The notes under the pieces: generated by a model
Databases searched by the model: none
What the model saw: only the letters and a program-made list of their open reading frames with translations
Told to the model about the DNA's origin: nothing
Translations under genes and position numbers: made by a program
Part shown: piece after piece, positions 36,509 to 48,099 of the stretch
How the letters are laid out: each line of letters opens with the position of its first letter
Position numbering within the stretch: the stretch's first letter is position 1
Origin: Terebella lapidaria
Taxonomy: Eukaryota; Annelida; Polychaeta; Terebellida; Terebellidae
Reading direction: 5' to 3'
Assembly (NCBI GenBank): GCA_949152475.1
Contig: OX424570.1
Coordinates: forward strand, 6,312,181-6,376,180
Length of the DNA stretch: 64,000 bases

Positions 36509-37623
36509 GGTAAAATTGGAAATTAGATAGAAATGAATGAAGAGAAAAGCCCATAAATGGCCAGTCATTGACATCAAGTCTGATAGAATTGAATTTGAAA
36601 TATTATCTAATTGTAGTGAAAAATTATCAAGTTTAATGACAATTGTCCAGTTATAAGAATTGTAATATTACTATGACCCATATCATCAGATTTTTGATAG
36701 ACCTATATAGAAACCAAACTTTATATAAAATTTGTTTGGTGATTCAGATGTCAGATTACTGTAAATAGAAATCCCTTCAGATATTTGCTTTGGTCAATCA
36801 AACTCAAGCAAAAGCAACGGAAAAGAACAAACACAGAAAGGAAAACCCTGAACTATACAGACTGAGTCTTGTAGTTTTAGATTTGACATCTGACAAATTC
36901 CCCGTCTCTACGACACCAGAACAAACATCAGGACATATTCCTGGGACGACTTCTGTCATTGTTCACCCGTTTCCATCGGCAACCGTCCGCTGTCACCCAG
37001 TCTCGTCTAAAATACTTGGGTTTTTTGTGTGGTTCGATGTCGCTTGAAACTAACAGATTTGGATTATCTCGGGACTTTTCTCTTCCAACGAGAGTCGTGG
37101 CCATGAATACGATAAATGTCGGAAAGATTTCTCCATTGCTCATATCAGCTTAAGAGATCTATCTCAGGGAATGTCTTTTGATAGAATATATTTCATGGTA
37201 TCAGAAATCCTACGTTATTGAGTCTTCAGGAGAAGTCGGCCCAAGTATCATATCCTGCGCCTTCCTCTAAATTCAATAAGGATTAAAAAGGTACGAGACG
37301 GATTAAATGGTATGCTTTCAGTGGACGAGTAGTATTAAGGAGCAGTGTATGGTACTTGGGCCGAAAAGTCTTCAGTGCAAGGGAGAATTATTGGCTACAG
37401 TTAGTTTGAGGTTTTGTAGCACAATGTTATGATGCTATTTTGTTCTGCTTCATTAGAAAAAAAAAGAACTCTATAGAATGAATTTTATAAAATGGGTGTG
37501 GTAATGTTATAGCACCATCAAGCTAGTTGTACAATGGAAGGCACTGGTCCATTGACAGACTAAATCCCATCTCGCCCCTTCCAGCCCCTCCATCAGGTCT
37601 CAAGGTCAAACAACTTTATCTCC

Positions 37624-38046
37624 TTAACGTAGTCCGCTACAAACAGGGAGGTAATGAAAAATCAAAATTTAGGAGTTATATCTTGAATTTTATCTCTTCA
37701 AAATAAAATATTTTATAGAGTAACTGATCAGCATTCTAATAATGAAAAGAAAATAGGGGGTCACCGTGCTGGTTTCTTCGACATATTCGATAAAAAATCA
37801 CGAACATTTACTAAAATGACCTAATTTATGGTATTCTTACACATTTTTTTGCACATATTCACATCTTACATCTTGTTTTCCAAGAGAACGGATACGGTGA
37901 CCCCCTATTTTCTTTTCAGTTTTAGGGTGCTGATCAGTTACTCTATAAAATATGTCATTTTGAAGCTCTAGATTTTGTTAATACATCATTTATTTTGAAA
38001 AACTCATTGACCCCCTCCCCTCACTGTTTGGAGCGGACTACCTTAA
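37624..38046. mobile_element. 415-bp foldback MITE with TTAA duplication
   Basis: The element 37628-38042 has ends CGTAGTCCGCTACAAACAG and CTGTTTGGAGCGGACTACC, flanked by TTAA. Inside, AACTGATCAGCATTC...GAAAAGAAAATAGGGGGTCA is repeated inverted in the right half, so most of the element can fold back. The duplicated block at 61184-61190 has the empty TTAA site, so this inserted after the segmental duplication or was lost from the other copy. Confidence 0.92.
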
Positions 38047-39760
38047 ACTGATCAGTGTCACTGACTTAGCATACTACAAACAAGATATCCACCCTTCCCT
38101 ATTCTCCCCTACCTCCTAAATCCCCCACCCCTCCTTCAGCTTTCCATCCCAAGTATTCAGCTTTTATCCTGTCAATAGTCACCCAAATCATTTTGGGGGA
38201 CACTTTTTGTGTTTATCTCGGGCCGAACAATTCCACAGGTATGTTTTCCCAATTGATGATGACAAAATGTCAGCGTCCGAAATACATTCATCAAAAGACA
38301 TGACACCAATCAGGTTGATTTATACCTAGGCATGTCAAACGCTACCATCCCATTTAAGACATACCCCTATCTATGAGTAAAAATGGTAACATTTCACTCA
38401 AAACATGTACAAAAAGCACTACCCATCCAAACTCCACCCCTTCGTCCAAAACGTACAATTGACAGCCGTATTGTGGCTGTTGGAGGTCACGGCTTCCAGC
38501 CAATCACATTGATTGGATTTCAGACGATTTGTCGCTGTTGGTTTTGTTTCTGTGTTTTATCAGATGTATGAAGAGTTATAGGATGCTGATCGATGTTTTA
38601 GGCTTGTGAGGTGATAAGGATGTGTGATAGGGGGTAGTGATATCAAATTGATTTATTGTGGCATATTTAATCTGCTAATTGTTGTGGTTACAGGCATGGT
38701 TACAGGCAGGATCACCATGGTTACTGTCGCTAGGGACCAAAGAGTCAATCCAAACGTGTTGTCTCATTGCAGAGATTGAATAGCAGTCACAGGGGTGATT
38801 TTTTGGGGAGTGATTCTGGAAGTGTTTTTGGGCAAGTGGTAGGGAAGTGGGGAGAAGCATTATTTTGGAGGAAGTTTGGAGGGATACAGGGGAAATTAAT
38901 GTTACAGTTGGATGTGGTATTGTCATTTGATGCCATATTCTGTGATATTCCTGCACAACTTGTGGTCAGTCAGGCAAATCATACATTAAATCAGTTAGTT
39001 TTCCCACATTTTTATGTACCGGACAATCCGTGGTTGTGACAGCTATTCGTTCTAGAGTTGTTGAAATGATCCCACAGGAAATATTACATCACACAACTGC
39101 TGGTACTTGCTTTCTGATAGCATGGAATTTGTGACAATTTCGGAAGAGATGTGGTATATTGGAATACTGTTGTTCCACATTAGTTTCAGTAAAAACTGTT
39201 AATTGGTAGATCAATATTTCAGTGGAAATTTCTGTAAAATGTGTATTGTTTTTGCGGGGAATAGTGTTCATCATTTGATAGAAATAGATCTATATTCATA
39301 GAAATTAATGGCTTTCAATATTTCAAACCGTTTAAACAGGCCCATCACTTTCCTCTTCCATCTAATTAATCTGTTTTTTTTGTGGTCCAAAGCATATTAG
39401 GTTAACTACAATGGATTGGCTCCAATAAATTTTTGCTCATGACCAAATAAGATCCAATACTGCCTCTGAACAGTTATCATAACAAAACAGAATCATCCAG
39501 TGTTTTCACACTTTTGTGTTGACACGGTAGATGTCTGTGTCCCGACTTAGATTTCCCCATTCTGTCTGTGAGTGACTCGTCAGATTCTACAAGGGCGCTG
39601 TGTGTTTTACGATAGACGACTCGCTCGGTGTCACAGACTGTGAACCCCTCGGAAAATCTCCGGAAACTGGAGGAAAAACCTTGCTCTAATTAACTTAAGG
39701 ACTCTTGAGTCAACACAGGATCATCCAAGGGCCGCAATCCTGCGACAGTTAAAACCTGGC

Positions 39761-39984
39761 TTTATAAAGTTAACTGGGTCCGAGTGAAAGGCGAAGGTGG
39801 AGATTTTACGAGGTGGAGATTCACTGCACATTTTGTTGGGGAAAAGTGTGACTCACGATTTCTCTACAAAGAGAAAGTAATGGCTCACAGATCGTCCCCT
39901 GATTGTTTCGTTCGTGGCTTGGACCTCGCTGGAAAAAGGCAGCAGTTCCCACGGTGACAATTCACAAGCAGGGTATCGACCAAT
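39761..39984 (+). promoter_or_regulatory. Promoter-like block upstream of R5
   Basis: TTTATAAA at 39761-39768 and CCAAT at 39980-39984. Near 39800 the sequence switches from R6-like (GAGGGCAGCAAGAG) to R3-like (GAGGTGGAGATTCACTG), so the block itself is a recombination junction. Confidence 0.37.
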
Positions 39985-40529
39985 CAGCTTGTAGTCGTCT
40001 CTAGAGGAGCCGTCTCGTGGTTGAACTTCACCCCGCGTGGCTTCCAGTGCAAGAGACGACTTGTGTCACGGATATATCGCTGACTGTGGCGGGGCTACTG
40101 TACGTCTCACATTTAGCAGTTAGCTGGCCACGGATAAGTCACAGGAAGACAAAAGATGCAGTTCTTACCGGCAGTAGTGGTGCATTGTGGGATACGCGGC
40201 TGTGCTTGGATATAAAATGTCGCGCTTATTGAAAAGTTGGATTTGTTTGGCATTAGGAGGCGTTTGTGGTGTTCTATCATTGTTGGATAACTATCGCAGA
40301 AAGTTTTATATATTGTGCTTTATTGGAAAATGAGAATACAAAATGGATAAAAAGTTCTTTCCTGGCTGCAAATGGCAGTTGCATTGCACATTACATAAAT
40401 TGAATACAAATGCATTCGGATTATCAAAAACAAAATTAAGTCGTCCAATGTAGGATATGTTGTGTGTGACGTGTTTCTGTGTGGTATCTGTTGTCTATCA
40501 CCGTGGGAGACGCCCGTTGTCACGGTGAT

Positions 40530-40619
40530 ATGGAGCTGTGGCCCCTCTGTGGCCGTGTCAAGGAAGCGGCCAGATTTCTGCTGCAGCCGTTGCTCTGTTG
40601 TCACAAGATTGTAGACGCG
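40530..40619 (+). CDS. Candidate first coding exon, R5 copy
   Basis: Same exon with GCG-GTGAGT donor. CGT for CGC is silent; CAG for CGA gives Gln as in R3. The exon is intact although R5 is the most diverged unit overall, which supports constraint. Confidence 0.35.
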
Positions 40620-41781
40620 GTGAGTTTTGGCGACTTTTGGGATACGGGTCATACAGTGATTTGATTGGCTCGTTGTAATGATTGATGGGTTTGTGTAGGG
40701 GACCTGGTCGAAGATGATTGTTCTGCAAGGGATTATCTTTTCTAGCATGTGTAGAAACTGATTTCTCAACTCAACACTTTGATGCAATTCAAACCTACAA
40801 AAAACATGCACTGAATAATGGTCTCGTTCTATAAATTTGCATGAAGTGCATCCCAAGAAAACTGCCATGCTCATTAAAGAGAACTCACATAAAAGGCAAA
40901 TGTCACAGTTTCAAGTCACTGTTGGTCAATGGTGAGAAAAGAAAAGTAAACGCAGCTAATAGCTTATAATGAGGAGTTAGACAAAAAGGGAAATGTATCT
41001 TTCCTGTTGTTGACTTTCATGTCAGATTCAGGAAATGCCAAGTCGGTAATTTCTTTTCATGTGTTCACTAAGAACAGGTGACTCGAATAATAAACCTTGC
41101 CGGCATGGTGGTGTGGTACAAAACAATGATATTGAAATGCGTGCTGGGATTGAAATATAGAGTCACAATACATCAAAGTTCAAGCAAAATAGAACAAGTA
41201 CATTGAATTCAAAATTCTGGAATTTCTACCAATTAGTTCAATTTAAAGCTAGCATCCCTCCCTAACACCCATAAAGGGGTACACTCAGACAGATCTGTTG
41301 ACCATAAGAATTGAACCCTTGCTGTCACTACAGACAGAGGACGATGTTAAATGGAGCTGTCACGACCTGTACTTGTCATCCTTAGCACCGAGCTGTCAGC
41401 TTTGTTTATTGACAACAGTAGGAAAGTCAGCGGGTTCAATGTGAACTCGGTGAAATTTGGCTTTTGGTGTGATTGCTTGAATTTCAAAGTTATGTATTAT
41501 GTATCGTAGTATATTTTAGGCCATTTGTATTAATTTCATGAACTATGTCTATCAATTCGGTGTGACGTAAATTATGACAGATGACTTCTGAGTTTGTGTC
41601 ATTTCTTTGGTGATTTTGGTGGAGAATCCAGCGATATTTTTGGACACAGTGATGGCCTTTTCACATGTAGGCTGTGCTTTGCAATATTGCAGCATGTCTG
41701 ATAACAAATGAATATGGAGATGGGCATTCTATTCTTGTAACTTACTCATACATATTACAGCACCGTCTGCCGCATTCCCAC

Positions 41782-41814
41782 CAAACACCTCCATGTAATG
41801 CTCCTGGTATTGAC
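41782..41814. repeat. 33-bp minisatellite, 1 copy (R5)
   Basis: Single T-type monomer between the fixed flanks CGCATTCCCAC and CAATACATGAGG. Confidence 0.92.
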
Positions 41815-44075
41815 CAATACATGAGGAATATCCTGTAAGTTCAAGTCCTTCACTCCCCTGGTGACAATAATGTCAAATCGGCTATATATTGTCACGTTCT
41901 TTCCATTTATAACACATTGTCAGGCCTCACAGACAGCGCGGAAATTGTTTTCTGTCTGCGACGTGAGATTCACATTTTATCGGTGGACTTGACATTTCAA
42001 CTTCTTGATAGAAATTGATGTCTTGTGGAATCACTCTGAATCTTGTGGTTATTACGATAGCAAAGTTTATAAATAGGTTTTCGAAGAATATGTTTTAACA
42101 AATTTCAGTACAATGTAATTTCCCTGACTATTTTTGTGTCAAAACAGTAACTGTCGAACTGTTTCTATTGATATCTAAGAATGCAAGACAACTTATATCA
42201 GGTAGAATTGGAGGATTATTCTATATATTTGTAGTCTTAATTAAGCATTGTCTGAATTTCTCCACTTGAATCAAGACATTTGTCAGCTTAATGAGAAGCA
42301 GATAATAAGGAGCAAAAAATGTTTCCTTAGGATAAGATAACTTCAGTAATACGGAAATATATATTACCAATCCTTTGACCTTGCGTAATATCTGATTCCA
42401 TTTAATCACATTTAATCTTCCAGGCTTTTGCGCTGTTTTGGCTGCTTTGATACAAATGGCTACATTCGCCAGGTTCTACAACCCACAAAAGATGTATGTT
42501 TCCCAGATACCGAGGCCTTGATGTTGATGTGACATTATTATCTCCCTGTCGGGACAAACTGGGAATTATCATGGTCAATCTGTCACAATCAGAGTGAATT
42601 GATTCCTTTGTTTCAATACACTCCACGCAACAATTTATGGGCATACATTTTTGGGACACATTTCGTTTTTAGCTCTGGCCAAAGACTTCCACATGTTTTT
42701 CCAGGGCACAAAAAATGTCAGCATTGAGATTACAGCCATCAAAAGACATTGTACCAATCAGGTTGATTGATACCTAGCCATGTCAAATGCTACCATCCCA
42801 TTTAAGACATACGTCCTGTCTACGAGTAAAAATGGTAACATTCCACTCAGAACATGCACAAAAAGCTCTACCCATCCAAACTCCGCCCCCTCGTCCTAAC
42901 GTACAAGTGACGGCCGTATTGTGTATGTCGGAGGTCACGGCTTCCAGCCAATCACTTTGATTGGATTTCAGACGATTTGTCGCTGTTGGTTCTGTTTCTG
43001 TATTCCGTTTTCGTGTTTTATCAGATGTATGAAGATTTATAGGAAACTGATCGATATTTTAGGCTTGTGATAAGGACGGGTGATAGGGGTTAGTGAGATA
43101 AACACTGATTGTTTTGTAGCACGTTTAATCTGTTAATTGTTGTGGAATTGATGTCAGGGAATTGCTGAATGCCGATGAACCTAAATGCCCAGAAATTTGT
43201 ACATAATTATATTACTTTTGAATATAATATGCTGTTTTTTATTGTGAAAACCTGTTTTAGAAGATTCCTGTGAATTACAGTGCAAGTGCTGTAAAAAAAA
43301 AGAGGCTTGAAACAACTCCAAGATCCCAGGAAAGATGAAAAAATAGAATGGCTTTCAGTGGCTTTTACAATAAATCTCAGGGGATTTCCATGGAATTCTG
43401 CCGTATTTTGTCACACTTTTATCGCCCACAAATATGGACATTATCGTCAGACACAAAAGACGACTGCTTGTGAGCCACACTCGGATGTCATAAAACAGTG
43501 CTTGATCACCATGGTTACAGGCAGGATCACCACGGTTACTGTCGCTAGGGACCAAAGAGTCGATCCAAACGATTTGTCTCATTGCAGAGATTAAATAGCA
43601 GTCACAGGGGTGATGTTTCGGGGGTGATTCTGGGAGTGTTTCTGGGCAAGTGGTAGCGAAGTGGAGAGAATTATTATTTTGACGCAGTTTGGAGGGATCC
43701 AGGGAAAATTAATGTTACAGTTGGGTGTGGTATTGTCATTTGATGCCATATTCTGTGATATTCCTGCACAACTTGTGGTCAGTCAGGCGATTTGTACATT
43801 GAATCATAGTTTTCCTACATTTGTATGTACTGGACAATTTCATGATTGTGACAAGATATTTGTTCCAGAGTTGTTGAAATGCTCCCACAGGAAACATTAC
43901 ATCTCACAAATGCTGACCGTTACAATGGTCATGGTTTGTAAACTGTGAATGAATTTCGGAATGATGTGATATGATATCAGAATACTGTAAAATTGTATTG
44001 CTGTAGTTTCAGAGAATAATGCACATTTATGGATCAATAGTTGATCTTTGATCTTTGATACAAAAAGGGATTGTT

Positions 44076-46021
44076 TTTAGGTTACCGGACCTTTGGTCCG
44101 ATAACCTATTGCCATGGCGTTGCGTCCGGCGTCCGTCGTCCGTCGTCCGTCGTCCGTCGTCCGTCCGTCCGTCCGTTCACATTTTTATCTTTAAAGTTTA
44201 TGATGGAATATTTCTGAAATTTTGCACAAAAATACCTAAAAATATTTCCAAGGAAGGTTTTTTTTAGTTTTCTGATTTTCCAATTTTTTTCAAAATGGCG
44301 GCCGTTTTCGTCGAAAAATGGCCAATTTTGGACTTTGACAGTCATTTTCTCAAAATCTTATCAGTAACTTTTTTTCTTATTGATGCATAACACTCCTCTT
44401 ATGTGCCCCTGTGACATGTATAAATTTCGTTGCCCTTGAATCGCTCGAAGTGGGCCATTTTGGGCCCAAACTCGGCCCAAATGGGACTCTCCCATGTTAA
44501 ATTCTCCTATGCTTTATAATGGGACAAAATTAAGCCTAATATCTCACTTAATATTGAGATTAGAGACTAGGAATCAATTGTGCACATATAGGAAATGATA
44601 TATCCTGAATATTCTGGTGACCTTGAATTTGACCTCTGACCTCGGTTTCAAGGTCAGAGGGCCATTTTCGTCGAAAAATGGCCAATTTTGGACTTTGACG
44701 GTCGTTTTCTCAGAATCCGTTCAGTAACTATTTTTCTTATCAATGCATAACACTCCTCTTATGTACCCCTGTGACACGTATACATTTCGTTGCCCTTGAA
44801 TCGCTCGAAGTAGGCCATTTTGGGCCCAAACTCGGCCCAAATGGGACTCTCCCATGTTAAATTCTCCTATGCTTTACAATGGGACACATTAAGCCTAATA
44901 TCTCACTTAATATTGAGATTAGAGACTAGGAATCAATTGTGCACATATAGGAAATGATATATGCTGAATATTCTCAGGGTCTTGAATTTGACCTCTGACC
45001 TCGGTTTCAAGGTCAGAGCACAAAATGTCTAATATCTTGCTTATTAACGACTTTACAGCTTAGGAACCAATTGTGGACATATAGGAAATGATATATGCCG
45101 AATATTCTGATGACCTTGAATTTGACCTTTGACCTCATTTTCAAGGTCACACCACAGAATGGCTAATATCTCCCTTATTATCGATTTTACAGCTTAGGGA
45201 TCAATTGTGGACATATAGGAAATGATATATGCTGAATATTCTCGTGACCTTGAATTTGACTTCTGACCTCAGTTTCAAGGTCAAAGCAGAAAATGGCTAA
45301 TATCTTGCTTATTATTGACTTTACAGTGTAGGAATCAATTATGAACTTATAGGAAATGATATATGCAGATTATTGTCATGACCTTGAATTTGACCTTTGA
45401 CCTCCTTTTCAAGGTCGCAGGACAAAATAGCTAATATCTCGCTTATTATCGATTTTACAGCTTAGGAATCAATTATGAACATATAGGAAATGATATATGC
45501 TGAATATTGCTATGACCTTGAATTTGACCTTTGACCTCATTTTCAAGGTCAGAGAACGAAATGGGTAATATCTCGCTTTTTATCGACTTTACAGCTTAGC
45601 AATCAATTGGGGACATATAGAAAATGATATATTCTGAACATTGTCATGACCTTGAACTTCACCTTTGACCTAATTTCCAAGATCACAGGACAAAATGGCT
45701 AATAGCTTGCTCATTATGGACTTTACAGCTTAGGAATCAATTATGAACATATAGGAAATGATATATGCTGAATATTGCTATGACCTTGAATTCGACCTTT
45801 GACCTCATTTTCAAGGTCACAGGACATAATGGCTAATATCTCGCTTATTATTGACTTCACAGCTTAGGAATTAATTGTGGACATACTAGAAATGACATAT
45901 GCCGAATATTATCGTGTCCTTGAATTGACCCATGATGTTTTTTAAAGGTCACGGGACAAAATACTAATATCTAAAATATATATTGTCCGGTAACCTTTCT
46001 TAGCCCTTGGGCTAATTTTTT
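44076..46021. mobile_element. GGTTACCGG-family element, copy B
   Basis: Head hairpin with TTT loop at 44080, GTC tract, and a body with AAAATGGCGGCCGTTTTCG and a partial body duplication (GGGCCATTTTCGTCG near 44658). Then about nine 133-bp satellite monomers, and the tail GTCCGGTAACC + TTAGCCC-tt-GGGCTAA + T run ending at 46020. The R1 sequence near 7535 (gattgcttttatttgtag) gives the empty site for the 44076-49672 composite. Confidence 0.75.
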
Positions 46022-46300
46022 CCATATACTAATGACTGTACATACATATATGTTTATGATGTGTCCCGCCCAGTGTCGCGTGCGCTCGTGCGCCGGGCGC
46101 GCTAGCGTCACCCTCCTTTCCCCCCCCCCCCCCCCCGCGCGCAGTCAAAGAGGTTCAGGCCCGCCCTCATTGATCGATATACCCCCGCAAAGTGGCCCGC
46201 CTGAAGCGCGAGGAGAAACAAGACTTTGTTACTAGTGTCTGATGAGTGGCATCTATATAAAGTGTTTCGGGTGTTTGATTCCATATTTCAGGTGCCATTT
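46022..46300. other. GC-rich spacer between family copies, left copy
   Basis: Contains CGCGTGCGCTCGTGCGCCGG, a poly-C run 46120-46136, then a segment starting CAGTCAAAGAGGTTCAGG and ending TTCAGGTGCCATTTT. That last segment and the head that follows recur at 47938-48590. A TATATAAAG word lies near 46254. No gene recognised. Confidence 0.6.
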
Positions 46301-46800
46301 TTAGGTTACCGGACCTATGGTCCGATAACCTATTGGCATGGCGTTGCGTCCGTCGTCCGTCGTCGTCGTCCGTCGTCGTCCGTCGTCGGATGACGACGTC
46401 GTCGTCCACATTTTTATCTTTTTTGTTTACAGGCGAATTTTTCTGAAATTTTGCACAAAAATACTTAAAAATAATTCAAGAAGGAGGTATTTTTTAGTTT
46501 TTTGATTTTCGCATTTTTTTCAAAATGGCAGCCGTTTTCGACGAAAAATGCCTGATTTTGGACTTTGGCGGCCATTTTCTCAAAATCTGTTCAGTAACTT
46601 TTTTTCTTTTTGATAAATAACACTCCTCATATGTACTCCTATGATATCTATAAATTTCGTTGCGCTTGAATCGCTCGAAGTGGGCCATTTTGGCCCAAAC
46701 TCGGCTCAAATGGGACTTTCCCATGTTAAATTCTCCTATGCTTTATAATGGGACACATTATGCCTAATATCTCACTTGATATTGAGATTAGAGACTAGTA
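46301..46800. mobile_element. GGTTACCGG-family element, copy C (head and body)
   Basis: Head hairpin at 46304, GTC tract, body to GAGATTAGAGACTAG near 46798, where it stops before any satellite monomer. Nearly identical to 48100-48584. Confidence 0.75.
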
Positions 46801-47937
46801 GTCCTTAGGCTATTTTCCAGGAGACCTCTAAAATAGGTTTTCGTTGCCAAATCGGGCATATTAGGTTTCTTGGTGTCATTCTCTAGGTTTTTATGTCAGG
46901 AAAAATATTAGACCGGGTAACCCTCTGAAAAAGTGTCCAAATAATGAAAAAAACGACATTTTCCAAGATGGCCGCCACGTCTGATCGAAAACTCAATTTT
47001 GGGTTTTTCTCTGCCCCTATGCGTTCTAGAAGTGTGATCTTGGTGTCCTTTCCTAGGTTTTAAGGGTTGAGGAATCCAAAAAAATACAATTCACTAACAT
47101 ATATGTATTATTTCAATGGAAAAATGCACTTAACTGGTATTTGTACGTCAGAAATAGCGATTTGCGGAGGAAGTCTTATCCTAAATGTAGCTGAACTATT
47201 CATAACTAGCCATTACTATTTCACACAAAACGATTCAATTAAAACACCATCAACAGTTTATTCAATGCATATTCAATATCGGTACATAAAAAGAAAAAGT
47301 GGAACAATGATCACACGTCAAACACTAAACTACTTGCTGAACTCGTTTCTAAGTTCTTGTGGCACATTTTTTTGACTTGATATTTAATACTGTATGTGTC
47401 GAACAAAAACATTTTCAAACTGTTTTTAAAAACAAAAACCTGATTCCCAGTTACAGATACACATGTGGTTGAGTTCATTCATCACTTTCATCGCTCACAC
47501 TTCAATGTCACTTTCATCACTCATTCTGACATCTTCAGCATTGCAGCAGTCATCGCCACACATGCAGATTGTCATGCATGGGCGACCCTGCTGTCGACAT
47601 TTGCATCTTTTTGTGCTGCAGGGGGTCGAGGACTTGCAGGCACATTTCACAGTGTCCAGCACTTTGCTGGGTGCCCTTGGTTGTGACATCCATGAAATGG
47701 AAATGTGGCGCCCGTGAACAACCCAGCCATGGCCATGTGGTGAAGGAGCTTCAATCATACTTTTCAGACTTCTCTTCCAGATGGCAGTTTGAAAATTTGC
47801 TCTCTTTATGTGCAGTATGGCACTGTCATGGCATGGAGGTAGCTTTGTGATGTCAGTCGTCTGCCTGTTCCATTTCTCACCACGTACCTCGTTGGTGTTG
47901 GAGTATCGACGTGACTTGTACATGCAGCATATGGCCC
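46801..47937 (-). pseudogene. Fragment of a transposon-type gene with Cys-rich C-terminal motif
   Basis: On the minus strand, codons from 47923 down to 47495 end in a cysteine cluster: VKCACKSSTPCSTKRCKC, then QQGRPCMTICMCGDDCCN and an acidic tail. Upstream of it is HGWVVHGRHISISW and QPRAP. This layout (GW, then PAP, then CxC..C...CxC..G..C...CxC...CxN) resembles the C-terminus of uncharacterised proteins common in invertebrate genomes and often mobile-element linked; that likeness is from memory. The N-terminal part is cut off at the joint with the duplicated spacer at 47938. 46801-47490 is probably its downstream flank. Confidence 0.5.
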
Positions 47938-48099
47938 GCAGTCAAAGAGGTTCAGGCCCGCCCTCATTGATCGATATACCCCCGCAAAGTGGCCCGCCTG
48001 AAGCGCGAGGAGAAACAAGACTTTGTTACTAGTGTCTGATGAGTGGCATCTATATAAAGTGTTTCGGGTGTTTGATTCCATATTTCAGGTGCCATTTTT
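47938..48099. repeat. Spacer duplicate (right copy of 46141-46302)
   Basis: From CAGTCAAAGAGGTTCAGG to GGTGCCATTTTTA it repeats the left spacer essentially without change, and the match continues through the following head and body. A direct duplication of about 650 bp therefore encloses the gene fragment. Confidence 0.9.

Larger units (their letters stand above)
34686..40018 (+). repeat. Macro-repeat unit R4, second part (R4b)
   Basis: Re-enters the unit at CCATAAATTTCAG, a point already passed at about 29390 in R4a, and continues to the R5 anchor. Contains the ACTACCGTAACG transposon 35179-36503, the TTAA foldback 37628-38042 and a donor-like CAG-GTATGT at 38239. From about 34690 to about 39795 it is nearly identical to 56820-62945; after that it matches R3 better. 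Stretches 36510-37620 and 38050-39760 hold unit sequence with no supportable gene. Confidence 0.9.
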
